A program made the translations under genes and the position numbers. From Acidimicrobiales bacterium (GTDB taxonomy: Bacteria; Actinomycetota; Acidimicrobiia; Acidimicrobiales; Aldehydirespiratoraceae), in assembly GCA_029246685.1 (NCBI GenBank), contig JAQWMR010000001.1:271007-335006 (forward strand): a stretch of DNA of 64,000 bases, read 5' to 3'. Shown piece by piece: positions 35,396-43,054 of this stretch (its first letter is position 1; each line of letters begins with the position of its first letter). The notes under the pieces were generated by a model that ran no database searches, was not told the origin of the DNA, and saw nothing but the letters and a program-made list of their open reading frames with translations.

Positions 35396-36879
35396 TCAGT
35401 CGTCCGCGGCCTGCGGGGGGATGTCGATCGACAGGTTCTCCAACCGATCGTCGGGCATCTCGGGGAGCTCGCCGACGGGGACTCGGGCGAGCCCCCACGC
35501 CTCGCTGTTCTCCCGGAAGAACGCGGTCGGTATCTCGGCTGCCCGGTAGACGTCGAGAACCTGCGGGTCGACCGCCGAGCGCCGAATGAGCACGGTCTCG
35601 GACGGCTGCCGGTCACACTCGAGGCGGTCCCATTGCCCCCGCGAGAGCTCGATGAACGTGCGGCCGTCTTCGATCGTGAGCCCCTGCAGCTCGATGAAGG
35701 ATGCGAACGTGGCGTTCTCGCCCGACGCCGAGTCGTTGAACGGATGGATGTGGACCAGCCCGTCGCCGTGCGTGTGGGTCCCGTCAGGGTCGACCTCGTT
35801 GTCGAAGATCGGCCACACCTCGCCACACTCGATGATGGCGTAGGCCGCATGCCAGTGGTCTTCGAGTCCGGGGCCGATTCCGGATGCGGGAGCTTGGCTG
35901 GGCGGGTCGTCGACGAGCGGTTCGCCCGTATTGCCCGGGACGGGGCGTGACACCACAACCTCGAGGGCGTCGACGAATTTGGCGAGCAGTGTGGCGTCAC
36001 TGCCCCGAAGATCAATGGAGATCAGGCGGTGATCGAGAATGAAGACGAGAGAAGTGCGATCGTCGCCCTCGATGCGTACAGCCCCCTGACCGAGCACTTC
36101 GACAGACTCGGTGCGCAAGGCACCCGGCATGTCGGCCAGGAACGTGAGCGGCTCCGAGACGGCAGTGCTCAGGTGATAGCTGTCCAGCGAGACGCGGTTT
36201 CCCGAGGTGTGATCCGCCAGGAGCCGTGCGCCGCCGACGAGGTTGCGGAAGTCGAGCGCGACTCTCCAGCCCTCGGGCGGCGACCCATCGGGTGACAGAA
36301 ACAGCGTCGAGAGCATCACCTCCTTGGCGATCGATCGAAGGTCCGCTTTGTTCAGGTCACTTCCTGTCGACGTGAGGATTACGGCGCCCGAGTGTTCGCC
36401 GCCGAGCCACACGACAGTCCGGGTTGAGTCGGGGTCGACGGCCGCCGAGTCGGGCCGATCGCCCATCGACCATGTGGTCTCAGTGGCATCCGTCGGCTCA
36501 TCGAGGAACCACCAGGTCAGGACGAGAGGGCCCTCGTCGCCGACGAGAAACACTGCGGCCGTGCCGTCCAGCTCCGCGACCACCGACTCGATCGTGACTC
36601 TCGAGTCATCGCCGAGGCCAACGGGGTAGACGTTGAGGTCTGCGCCGAGAGGCACCTCCACGACCGGCAGGTTGGGGTCGTCGACCATGTCAGTGTCCGC
36701 GCCTCGTCGCCGATCTGCGTCACCAGGATCCCGGCCCCGCCGAGCGCGGCCAGCCCAGCGACCGCAACTACTGCGGTCCGTCGACGAGCGGAGCGGCGCC
36801 CCCGCGCCCACAGCGCGGCGGTGTCCGGCTCGGCGGTCACGTCGACCGAGCGTTGGAGTTGGTCACGGAAGTCGTTCAC
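35396..36879 (-). pseudogene. Sigma-linked membrane protein, frameshifted
   Basis: The gene starts at GTG 36877-36879 overlapping the sigma-factor stop (GTGA). The first 55 residues include ALWARGRRSARRRTAVVAVAGLAALGGAGILV, a basic segment and one membrane helix, as in regulators encoded after ECF sigma genes. In that frame the sequence turns meaningless after GDEA near 36695, while the -1 frame continues with DTDMVDDPNLPVVEVPLGAD for about 430 codons of soluble, beta-rich, extracellular-type sequence to 35396. Restoring one G (GAGGCGGCGGAC) joins the two. It may be a real mutation, a programmed slip, or a sequence error. The product is not otherwise recognised. Confidence 0.6.
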
Positions 36880-37406
36880 GGCAGCACCTCCAGGAGAAGC
36901 TCCGGTTCGTCGTCGAGCTCATCGATCGCCAGTCCCATGTCGCTCAGGGCGGCGATGGCTCGTCGGGTTCGGGTCTTGATCGTCCCCGCGGGGACGTCGA
37001 GGGCGGTGGCCACGTCGGCCACGGGGAGATGAGCGAAGTAGCGCAGCGCGATGACAGCTCGCTCGTCGTCCGCCAGCGCAGCGACGGCGTCGCGGATGGC
37101 GACCGCGTCGGCCGTCGACGGCATGGAAGCGGCAACCGCGCCTGCCTGCAGACGAGTCTCGGCCCGTCGTCGTGAGCCCCGGCGGCGAAAGCGGGATCGA
37201 GCGAGGTTCATCGCCACCCGATGCGCCCAGGCTCCGGGTCGCCCCATACGCGAAACCTTCGCCCAGTCTCGACAGACGCGGACGAACGCGTCCTGCGTCA
37301 GCTCTTCGGCCAGCAGCGGTTCGCCTGTGTAGAGGATCAGGGCCCCGAGCACGCGTGGGTATTCGACTCGGCAGAACTCGTCGAGTTCACGCGGCGCGGC
37401 CGTCAT
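36876..37406 (-). CDS. ECF-type RNA polymerase sigma factor (SigE-family-like)
   Basis: This encodes 176 aa. Region 2 includes LAEELTQDAFVRVCRDWAKV and the region 2.4-like PGAWAHRVAMNLARSRFRRR; region 4 includes LADDERAVIALRYFAHLPVADVATALDVPAGTIKTRTRRAIAAL, split by me only for reading. It recruits RNA polymerase to a small regulon, probably including its own operon. ATG 37404-37406 has GGGAG five bases upstream. Its stop overlaps the next gene's start, which encodes the presumed membrane-bound partner. Confidence 0.88.
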   Translation of the reverse strand: MTAAPRELDEFCRVEYPRVLGALILYTGEPLLAEELTQDAFVRVCRDWAKVSRMGRPGAWAHRVAMNLARSRFRRRGSRRRAETRLQAGAVAASMPSTADAVAIRDAVAALADDERAVIALRYFAHLPVADVATALDVPAGTIKTRTRRAIAALSDMGLAIDELDDEPELLLEVLP

Positions 37407-37497
37407 TGCATCTCCCATCACCCACACAGACGCATGAGCGACCCAGACGGTTTTTCGGCCGGTGTTTCCGGCCGGCGTTCGCCCCTAGTGTGGCCTC

Positions 37498-37842
37498 ATG
37501 AGCAATCCAGTCGGCCCCTACACGCCCATCGTCCGAGGCGGCGACCTCCTGTTCACCGCCGGCCAGGTGGGCATCAATGAGAGCGGTCTCGTCGAGGGTG
37601 GTCTCGAACCGGAGCTGCGGCAGGTGTTCGTGAACCTGCGTTCCGTTCTCAACTCGGCTGGCGCAACGCTGACCGATGTTGTGAAGACGACAGTCTTCTT
37701 GGCTGACATGGGCGACTACGCCGCGATGAACGCGATCTACATGGAGGAGTTCGGCGACCATCGTCCCGCTCGCTCGGCGGTCGCCGTAAAGGAATTGCCG
37801 ATCGGTGCCCGCATCGAGATCGAGGCGATCTCGACCGTCTGA
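37498..37842 (+). CDS. RidA family protein
   Basis: This encodes 114 aa. GDLLFTAGQVGIN near residue 15 and HRPARSAVAVKELPIGARIEIEA at the end are the Rid signatures, and the Arg in RPARS is the residue that binds the imine/enamine carboxylate. RidA proteins hydrolyse reactive 2-aminoacrylate-type intermediates made by PLP enzymes and form trimers in the cytosol. It is divergent from the ECF sigma gene by 91 bases. Confidence 0.9.
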   Translation: MSNPVGPYTPIVRGGDLLFTAGQVGINESGLVEGGLEPELRQVFVNLRSVLNSAGATLTDVVKTTVFLADMGDYAAMNAIYMEEFGDHRPARSAVAVKELPIGARIEIEAISTV

Positions 37843-37880
37843 GGTCGTTGCCGGACCGCAAGGTCTGACAGACTGCCCGC

Positions 37881-38075
37881 ATGGATGTCGGAGCGATCAT
37901 CATCGTCATTGCGCTCGTCATCGTGATGCCCGTCGGCATCCTGATGAGCATGGTCGGCCTCGCCGGCGCGCTCGGCGGTCTCGTTGGTCGCGACCGTGAT
38001 CTCGACAACGTGACCGACGAGGGCGAACCCAACGAATACCTCGCGCTCAGCGACTCCAACCCGTATGAGGACTGA
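37881..38075 (+). CDS. Small single-helix membrane protein
   Basis: This encodes 64 aa: a short N-terminus, one long hydrophobic helix (IIIVIALVIVMPVGILMSMV, about residues 6-25, continuing through a Gly/Ala-rich part), then an acidic tail ending in SNPYED. No family is recognised. ATG 37881 lies 38 bases after ridA, so co-transcription is likely. It ends 27 bases before repeat copy C. Confidence 0.6.
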   Translation: MDVGAIIIVIALVIVMPVGILMSMVGLAGALGGLVGRDRDLDNVTDEGEPNEYLALSDSNPYED

Positions 38076-38102
38076 TCCGCCCGGACTGCTGACTCGTCAC
38101 TG

Positions 38103-38135
38103 AGATGTAGCGGGTGTCTGACACCAGATGTAGCG
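38103..38135. repeat. 33-nt convergent-junction repeat, copy C
   Basis: This is identical to copy B but inverted: AGATGTAGCG, GGTGTCTGACACC, AGATGTAGCG on the plus strand. It lies between the stop of the small membrane protein gene and the TAA stop (38138-38140) of the convergent GlnR-like gene. Confidence 0.88.
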
Positions 38136-38137
38136 GG

Positions 38138-38821
38138 TTAGAGCCAGCGGCTGCGGCCGAAGGAGTAGCCGACGGAGCGGATCGTCTGGATCAGGTTGGC
38201 GTGCTCTTCACCGAGTTTGGCTCGCAGGCGACGCACGTGGACGTCGACCGTGCGGGCACCGCCGTAGTAGTCGTAGCCCCAAACCCGGTTGAGCAGCGTC
38301 TCGCGGGTGAAGACTTTGCCCGGATGGGCGGCGAGGAACTTGAGCAGCTCGTACTCCATGTAGGTGAGGTCGAGCGGGCGGCCCTCGATGATCGCCTGGT
38401 ACGTCTCCAGGTTCATGGCCAGCGGGCCGTACTCGATGAGGTCGACGTCGTCGCTGCTGCCGGACTTTCGGAAGACGTGCTGCAGGCGCGTCTCGAACTC
38501 GATGGGGTGGAACGGGTGGACGCAGAAGTCGTCGAACAGGTCCTCGCGAGGATCGAGTTCCATGAGCTGCCCGCCGTTGGCGAGCAGCAGCACCGAGTCG
38601 ACGTTGATATCACCGTTGCGGATCGCCCGGCAGAACCGGAGCGCCTGCTCGAGATCGGACCCGGCGGTGGCCGACACGATGGCGCCGATCCAGCCCTCCG
38701 ACGGTTCGTCGCGGCGAGCAGCGTCGATGTCGGGCGCGCCCTTCCAAGCCCAGCCCCCGATGTCGAGGGCTTGAGCGAGCTCCGGTGGGACCGGCTCAGG
38801 GAAGACGAGAAGCGGTTCCAT
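38138..38821 (-). CDS. OmpR-type winged-helix regulator, GlnR-like orphan
   Basis: This encodes 227 aa. The C-terminal DNA-binding domain is clear: LTYMEYELLKFLAAHPGKVF, then RETLLNRVWGYDYYGGARTVDVHVRRLRAKLG-type wing, given here only in part. The N-terminal domain has a receiver-like length, but the usual phospho-accepting Asp strand reads WIGAIVSATAG with no Asp, as in GlnR-type orphan regulators that are not phosphorylated. The ATG (38819-38821) shares one base with the glutamine synthetase stop (TGATG), tying it to nitrogen control. I therefore favour a GlnR role; it is not proven. Confidence 0.82.
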   Translation of the reverse strand: MEPLLVFPEPVPPELAQALDIGGWAWKGAPDIDAARRDEPSEGWIGAIVSATAGSDLEQALRFCRAIRNGDINVDSVLLLANGGQLMELDPREDLFDDFCVHPFHPIEFETRLQHVFRKSGSSDDVDLIEYGPLAMNLETYQAIIEGRPLDLTYMEYELLKFLAAHPGKVFTRETLLNRVWGYDYYGGARTVDVHVRRLRAKLGEEHANLIQTIRSVGYSFGRSRWL

Positions 38822-40158
38822 CAGGTGCTCGGGAGGTAGCGCTCCAGCTCGAACGGGGTGACCTGGCTCTGGTACTCGGCCCATTCGGTGCGCTTGTTGC
38901 GCAGGAACCACTCGAAGATGTGGTCGCCGAGGGTCTTGCGGACGAGGTCTGACTGCTCCATCACGTCGAGTGCTTCGTCGAGCGACCGGGGTAGCGGCTC
39001 CACACCGAGGTCGCGGCGCTCGTGCTCGGTCAGGTCGAACAGGTTCGTGTTGGTCTCTTCGGGCAACTCGTAGCGCTCGGTCACGCCGCGCATGCCGGCG
39101 GCGAGCAGCAGCGAGAATGCGAGATACGGATTGCAGGCCGGGTCCGGCGCTCGGTATTCGATGCGAGCGGACTCGGACTTGCCCTTCTTGCGCACCGGCA
39201 CCCGGACGAGCGCCGAGCGGTTGTTGCGAGCCCAGGCGACGAAGGGCGGCGCCTCGGAGGTCTCGGCGATGCGCTTGTAGCTGTTGACGAGCTGGTTCGT
39301 GACGGCCGTGATCTCGCGAGCGTGGCGGAGCACGCCGGCGGTGAAGTGGCGAGCGGTGTCGGACCAGCCGTAGGGGTTGTCGGCGTCGTGGAACGCATTG
39401 TCCCCGTCCTTGAACAGCGACAGGTGCGTGTGCATACCGGAGCCCTGCACGCCGTTGAGCGGCTTCGGCATGAACGTCGCGTAGCAGTCGCGCTCCAGCG
39501 CGATCTTCTTCACGACCAGACGCATCGTCATCAGGTTGTCGGCAACGTCGAGCGCCTCGGTGTAGCGAAGGTCGATCTCGTGCTGGCTCGGCGAGTCCTC
39601 GTGGAACGAGTACTCGATCGAAATGCCCATCGCCTCGAGCATGTGGATGGTGCGCTTACGCAGGTCGCTCGAGACATCGGCCGTGGTGAGGTCGAAGTAG
39701 GACGCCCGGTCGAGGGGCACCGGCTTGCCGAGCGACGGGTCGCCGGAGGCGAAGTAGAAGAACTCGACCTCGGGGGCCGCGAAGAACGAATACCCCTGGG
39801 TGCGGGCTTCGTCGAGGTTGCGACGCAGGACCTGACGGGGGTCGCCGGCGAACGGCGTCTCATCGAGATTCTGGATGTCGCAGAACATCCGGGCGGACGG
39901 CTCGTCTTCCTTGGCCCACGGAAGAAGCTCGAAGGTGGTGGCGTCGGGCCGGGCCAAAACGTCGGATTCGTGAACGCGGCTGAACCCGTTGATGGCCGTG
40001 CCGTCGAACTGGACGCCCTCGTCGAAGGCGGTGTCGAGTTCGGCCGGTGTGATGGCGACTGACTTCAGCTGCCCGAGCACATCGGTGAACCACAGTCGGA
40101 TCAGCCGGACGCCGCGCTCTTCGACTGTTCGCAGCACGTATTCCTGTTCGCGCTCCAT
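38821..40158 (-). CDS. glnA: Glutamine synthetase, type I
   Basis: This encodes 445 aa of the GSI-alpha-like length. It has the N-terminal GQLKSVAI and DGTAINGF segment, AAPEVEFFYF for metal ligands, GVQGSGMHTHLSLF for ATP/ammonium binding and RIEYRAPDPACNPYLAFSLLLAAG-type sequence at the active site. It makes glutamine from glutamate, ammonia and ATP. At the adenylylation position of GSI-beta enzymes (NLYDLP) it reads NLFDLTE, so the modifiable Tyr is missing and control by adenylyltransferase is unlikely. ATG 40156-40158 has GGGAGG five bases upstream. It is co-translated with the GlnR-like gene. Confidence 0.94.
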   Translation of the reverse strand: MEREQEYVLRTVEERGVRLIRLWFTDVLGQLKSVAITPAELDTAFDEGVQFDGTAINGFSRVHESDVLARPDATTFELLPWAKEDEPSARMFCDIQNLDETPFAGDPRQVLRRNLDEARTQGYSFFAAPEVEFFYFASGDPSLGKPVPLDRASYFDLTTADVSSDLRKRTIHMLEAMGISIEYSFHEDSPSQHEIDLRYTEALDVADNLMTMRLVVKKIALERDCYATFMPKPLNGVQGSGMHTHLSLFKDGDNAFHDADNPYGWSDTARHFTAGVLRHAREITAVTNQLVNSYKRIAETSEAPPFVAWARNNRSALVRVPVRKKGKSESARIEYRAPDPACNPYLAFSLLLAAGMRGVTERYELPEETNTNLFDLTEHERRDLGVEPLPRSLDEALDVMEQSDLVRKTLGDHIFEWFLRNKRTEWAEYQSQVTPFELERYLPST

Positions 40159-40240
40159 GGTGCCTCCCGGGACTCCACAACAAGCTTGCCCGATTGACTG
40201 TGGCAGACCCAACGGCGGGCGTCTCTGGCGCGGCGGATGC

Positions 40241-40257
40241 GTTCACGCGCCGTTCAC
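40241..40257. promoter_or_regulatory. GTTCAC direct repeat, possible nitrogen operator
   Basis: GTTCAC occurs at 40241-40246 and 40252-40257, one helical turn (11 bases) apart, in the 260-base gap between the divergent glnA and glnII genes. It resembles half-sites of GlnR boxes (GTNAC) only loosely. The gap is otherwise without a gene and must hold both promoters. Confidence 0.4.
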
Positions 40258-40418
40258 AAACGCGACATTGCAGGGTAATCCCGCATTGGAACGATGGCGC
40301 CCGGCTCGACAGACTGAGCCGCTTGCCGTTGCCTGGGCGCGATCGTGTGATCGCGAGTAGAAACGGCGAGTTCTCAACACTCCCTACCCATCCAACGAAC
40401 ACCTCAAGAGAGGCACAC

Positions 40419-41432
40419 ATGGCCTACCAGGCTGAGTACCTGTGGATCGACGGCTCCGAGCCGACCCGAGAGATCCGCGGCAAGACCAAGATCCTCGCTG
40501 ACGGCGCTGAGCCGGGCATCTGGGGCTACGACGGTTCCAGCACGAACCAGGCGACCGGCGACAACTCCGATGTCGTCCTTCAGCCGGTGTTCCAGTGCCC
40601 GGACCCGATTCGGGGCGGCAACAACATCCTCGTTCTTTGCGAGACGGCCCTCACGGCCGATCTCTCACCGCATCCGACCAACACGCGAGCGGCCGCCCGC
40701 GAGGCGCTCGTCGCCTACGGCGACCAGGAGCCCTGGTTCGGTCTCGAGCAGGAGTACACGCTGATCAACCCGGCGACCGGTTGGCCTGCCGGCTTCCCGC
40801 CGAACGGCTTCCCCGCTCCGCAGGGCCCGTACTACTGCGGCGTCGGCGCTCTCAAGATTCACGGCCGTGACCTGATCGAGCAGCACACGCAAGCGTGCAT
40901 CGATGCCGGGCTTGCGATCTCCGGCACCAATGCCGAGGTGATGCCCGGCCAGTGGGAGTTCCAGATCGGCCCGGCCGACACCGTCACGGTCGGCGACCAT
41001 CTGTGGATCGCCCGCTACCTCCTCTACCGCCTGGCCGAGAACTTCGAGGTCGAGGTCAGCATCGAAGCCAAGCCGATGAAGGGCGATTGGAACGGCGCCG
41101 GCATGCACACCAACTTCAGCACCAAGGCGATGCGTGAGTCCTACGACCCGATCATCGCTGCCTGTGAGGCCATGGGTGCCGACGGCGCCGTCGAGCGCCA
41201 CCTGGCCGGATACGGCACCGGGATCGAGGATCGTCTCACGGGCGATCACGAGACCCAGCGTTTCGACCAGTTCAGCTACGGCGTCTCTGATCGTGGTGCG
41301 TCCATCCGCATCCCGTGGCAGGTCGATCAGGACAAGAAGGGCTACATCGAGGATCGTCGCCCGAACGCCAACGCCGACCCGTATGTGGTCTCCGCGTTGC
41401 TGACGAACACCATCTGCAGCGCCTTGGCGTAA
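40419..41432 (+). CDS. glnII: Glutamine synthetase, type II
   Basis: This encodes 337 aa of the eukaryote-like GSII class, as found in Streptomyces and Rhizobium. YLWIDGSEPTREIRGKTKIL near the start, IWGYDGSSTNQATGDNSDVV and EPWFGLEQEYTLIN mark the class; NGAGMHTNFSTKAMR and RGASIRIPWQV are active-site stretches. It gives the cell a second route to glutamine beside GSI and is usually induced in nitrogen limitation. ATG 40419 is preceded by AGAGAGG. A strong bidirectional hairpin follows at 41444-41496. Confidence 0.94.
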   Translation: MAYQAEYLWIDGSEPTREIRGKTKILADGAEPGIWGYDGSSTNQATGDNSDVVLQPVFQCPDPIRGGNNILVLCETALTADLSPHPTNTRAAAREALVAYGDQEPWFGLEQEYTLINPATGWPAGFPPNGFPAPQGPYYCGVGALKIHGRDLIEQHTQACIDAGLAISGTNAEVMPGQWEFQIGPADTVTVGDHLWIARYLLYRLAENFEVEVSIEAKPMKGDWNGAGMHTNFSTKAMRESYDPIIAACEAMGADGAVERHLAGYGTGIEDRLTGDHETQRFDQFSYGVSDRGASIRIPWQVDQDKKGYIEDRRPNANADPYVVSALLTNTICSALA

Positions 41433-41443
41433 CCCGCACTTCC

Positions 41444-41496
41444 CGAAATCTGGGGTCGTCTTCCACGTCCAACGTGGAAAACGACCCCAGATTTCG
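41444..41496. terminator. Long hairpin between convergent glnII and cNMP-domain genes
   Basis: The left arm (41444-41468) and right arm (41472-41496) pair over 25 positions around the loop CCA with a single G/A-type wobble difference. It begins 12 bases after the glnII stop and ends 12 bases before the stop of the convergent gene, which fits a two-way terminator or an mRNA-end stabiliser. Confidence 0.8.
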
Positions 41497-41507
41497 TGGT
41501 TTTGGGG

Positions 41508-41915
41508 TCAGCTGAAGGCGGCTTGGCGCTCGTCGAGGGCCGAGAGCAGGACGAGCGCCATGGCCGGGTCAGCCTTTATCGCCCGGGAGAAGGCTGAGCG
41601 TCCGAGCGCAAAGACCGTACTGTCGCTGAGCGCGTTGGCGTCAGCGGTACGCAGGTCGCCGGTGAGGAGGGCGATCTCGCCCACGAAGTGGCCCGGGCCG
41701 AGCTGCGCGACGGTGGTGCCGTCACGGACGACCTCCACGCGGCCGTCGAGAATCAGAAAGAAGGCGACGGCCTCCGAGCCTTGCTCGATCGGCGTCGACC
41801 CGGCGCTCCATGTCACCGTCTTGCCGATCCTCGCGATGTTCTTGCGCTGGCGAGCGGTCGTCTGGCTGAAGAGAGGGACATTCTTCAGCTGCGCAAGGAT
41901 GGCCTTGTCGCTCAT
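41508..41915 (-). CDS. Cyclic-nucleotide-binding-domain protein
   Basis: This encodes 135 aa with a single CAP-type beta barrel: LKNVPLFSQ, then EQGSEAVAFFLILDGRVEVVRDG, then HFVGEIALLTGDLRTADANAL. The phosphate-binding cassette (GEIALL...RTA) keeps Gly, Glu and Arg, so cAMP or cGMP binding is plausible. No DNA-binding or kinase domain is attached, so it must act through a partner. It overlaps the preceding dehydrogenase gene by ATGA and is convergent with glnII. Confidence 0.85.
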   Translation of the reverse strand: MSDKAILAQLKNVPLFSQTTARQRKNIARIGKTVTWSAGSTPIEQGSEAVAFFLILDGRVEVVRDGTTVAQLGPGHFVGEIALLTGDLRTADANALSDSTVFALGRSAFSRAIKADPAMALVLLSALDERQAAFS

Positions 41916-42991
41916 GAGCGTGAACCGTAGGGACCCGGACCCGGGTCTTCGCAGATCTGGACCATCGCCTTGCCCATGTTGGCGCCGGTGAACAGCGAGT
42001 TGAGGCTCTCGACACAATTCTCGAAGCCGACGCGCATGTCGGTCTTGTAGTCCATCTTTCCTTCGGCGGCCCACTGATTCAGTAGGTCCCACGCTTCCGG
42101 GTAGCGCTCGACGTAGGCGAGTCCCTGGAACCCGGCCATCTTCGCCTGCTTGTTGATCAAGTTGAGGTAGTTCGACGGACCGGGCGGCCGGCCTTTCTCG
42201 TTGTACATCGAGATCGCCCCGACGATCACGACCCGCGCCCCGATGGCGAGGCGCCGAAGAGCGAGGTCGAGGATCGGGCCGCCCACATTGTCGAAGTAGA
42301 TGTCGAACCCCTTCGGGCGGATCTCCTTCAGACGCGCTGCGAGATCGTCGGTGCGGCGGTTCAGGCACACCTCGGCGCCGAGCGACTCGACCCAGCGGCA
42401 CTTCTCGTCTGACCCGGCGATGCCCACGACGGTGGCGCCGAGGTTGCGGGCGACCTGTACGGCGACCGAGCCAGTTGATCCGCCGGCGGCGGAGATGAGC
42501 ACCGTGTCGCCTTCCTTGATTTCGCCGAGATCGGTCAGCCCGAAGTACGCAGTGGCCGCGGCGCTGCCGATCACGGCCATCTGGAAGATCGCATCGTGCT
42601 CTGGTGGAAAGGCGTTGACGATCGGGCTGTCGCCATCGGCGACCACCCAACTGTTCCAGCCCGGGAGACCGCCTCCGCACCACGAGCCGATCGGGATATC
42701 GGGGTGGGTGCTCTCGATCACCCTGCCCATGCCGCCGCCTCGCACGGCTTCGCCGATCTTGACCCCTGGGAGATATCCCTCTCCCTCGTCGAGCCAGCTA
42801 CGGACCGCTGCGTCCATCTGGAGGTACACCATTCGCAGCAGGATCTGGCGGTCGCCGAGCTCGGGCATGTCGCCCTCGACGAGCTCGACGTCGTCCTCGG
42901 TCAGCATCCCGTCGGGCCGACTCCGCAGGACGACCTGGCGGTTCGTTCGGACGAGAGGGTCGGGCATATCGGCAAGAGTCAGCTCGCTCAT
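41912..42991 (-). CDS. NADP-dependent oxidoreductase (CurA/prostaglandin-reductase-like MDR)
   Basis: This encodes 359 aa. The Rossmann part has ISAAGGSTGSVAVQVAR, the AxxGxxG type of the leukotriene B4/curcumin reductase branch, with FDIYFDNVGGPILD following; RNRQVVLRSRP-type start (TNRQVVLRSRPDG) is characteristic of that branch. It reduces an alpha,beta-unsaturated ketone or aldehyde with NADPH. No zinc ligands are seen. Translation is coupled to the cyclic-nucleotide-binding gene. Confidence 0.85.
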   Translation of the reverse strand: MSELTLADMPDPLVRTNRQVVLRSRPDGMLTEDDVELVEGDMPELGDRQILLRMVYLQMDAAVRSWLDEGEGYLPGVKIGEAVRGGGMGRVIESTHPDIPIGSWCGGGLPGWNSWVVADGDSPIVNAFPPEHDAIFQMAVIGSAAATAYFGLTDLGEIKEGDTVLISAAGGSTGSVAVQVARNLGATVVGIAGSDEKCRWVESLGAEVCLNRRTDDLAARLKEIRPKGFDIYFDNVGGPILDLALRRLAIGARVVIVGAISMYNEKGRPPGPSNYLNLINKQAKMAGFQGLAYVERYPEAWDLLNQWAAEGKMDYKTDMRVGFENCVESLNSLFTGANMGKAMVQICEDPGPGPYGSRS

Positions 42992-43054
42992 GGGCGGGAG
43001 TCTCGCGCATCGCCCGAAACGGCGTCACCTGCCGACGCCTCGTACGCTTGAGAC

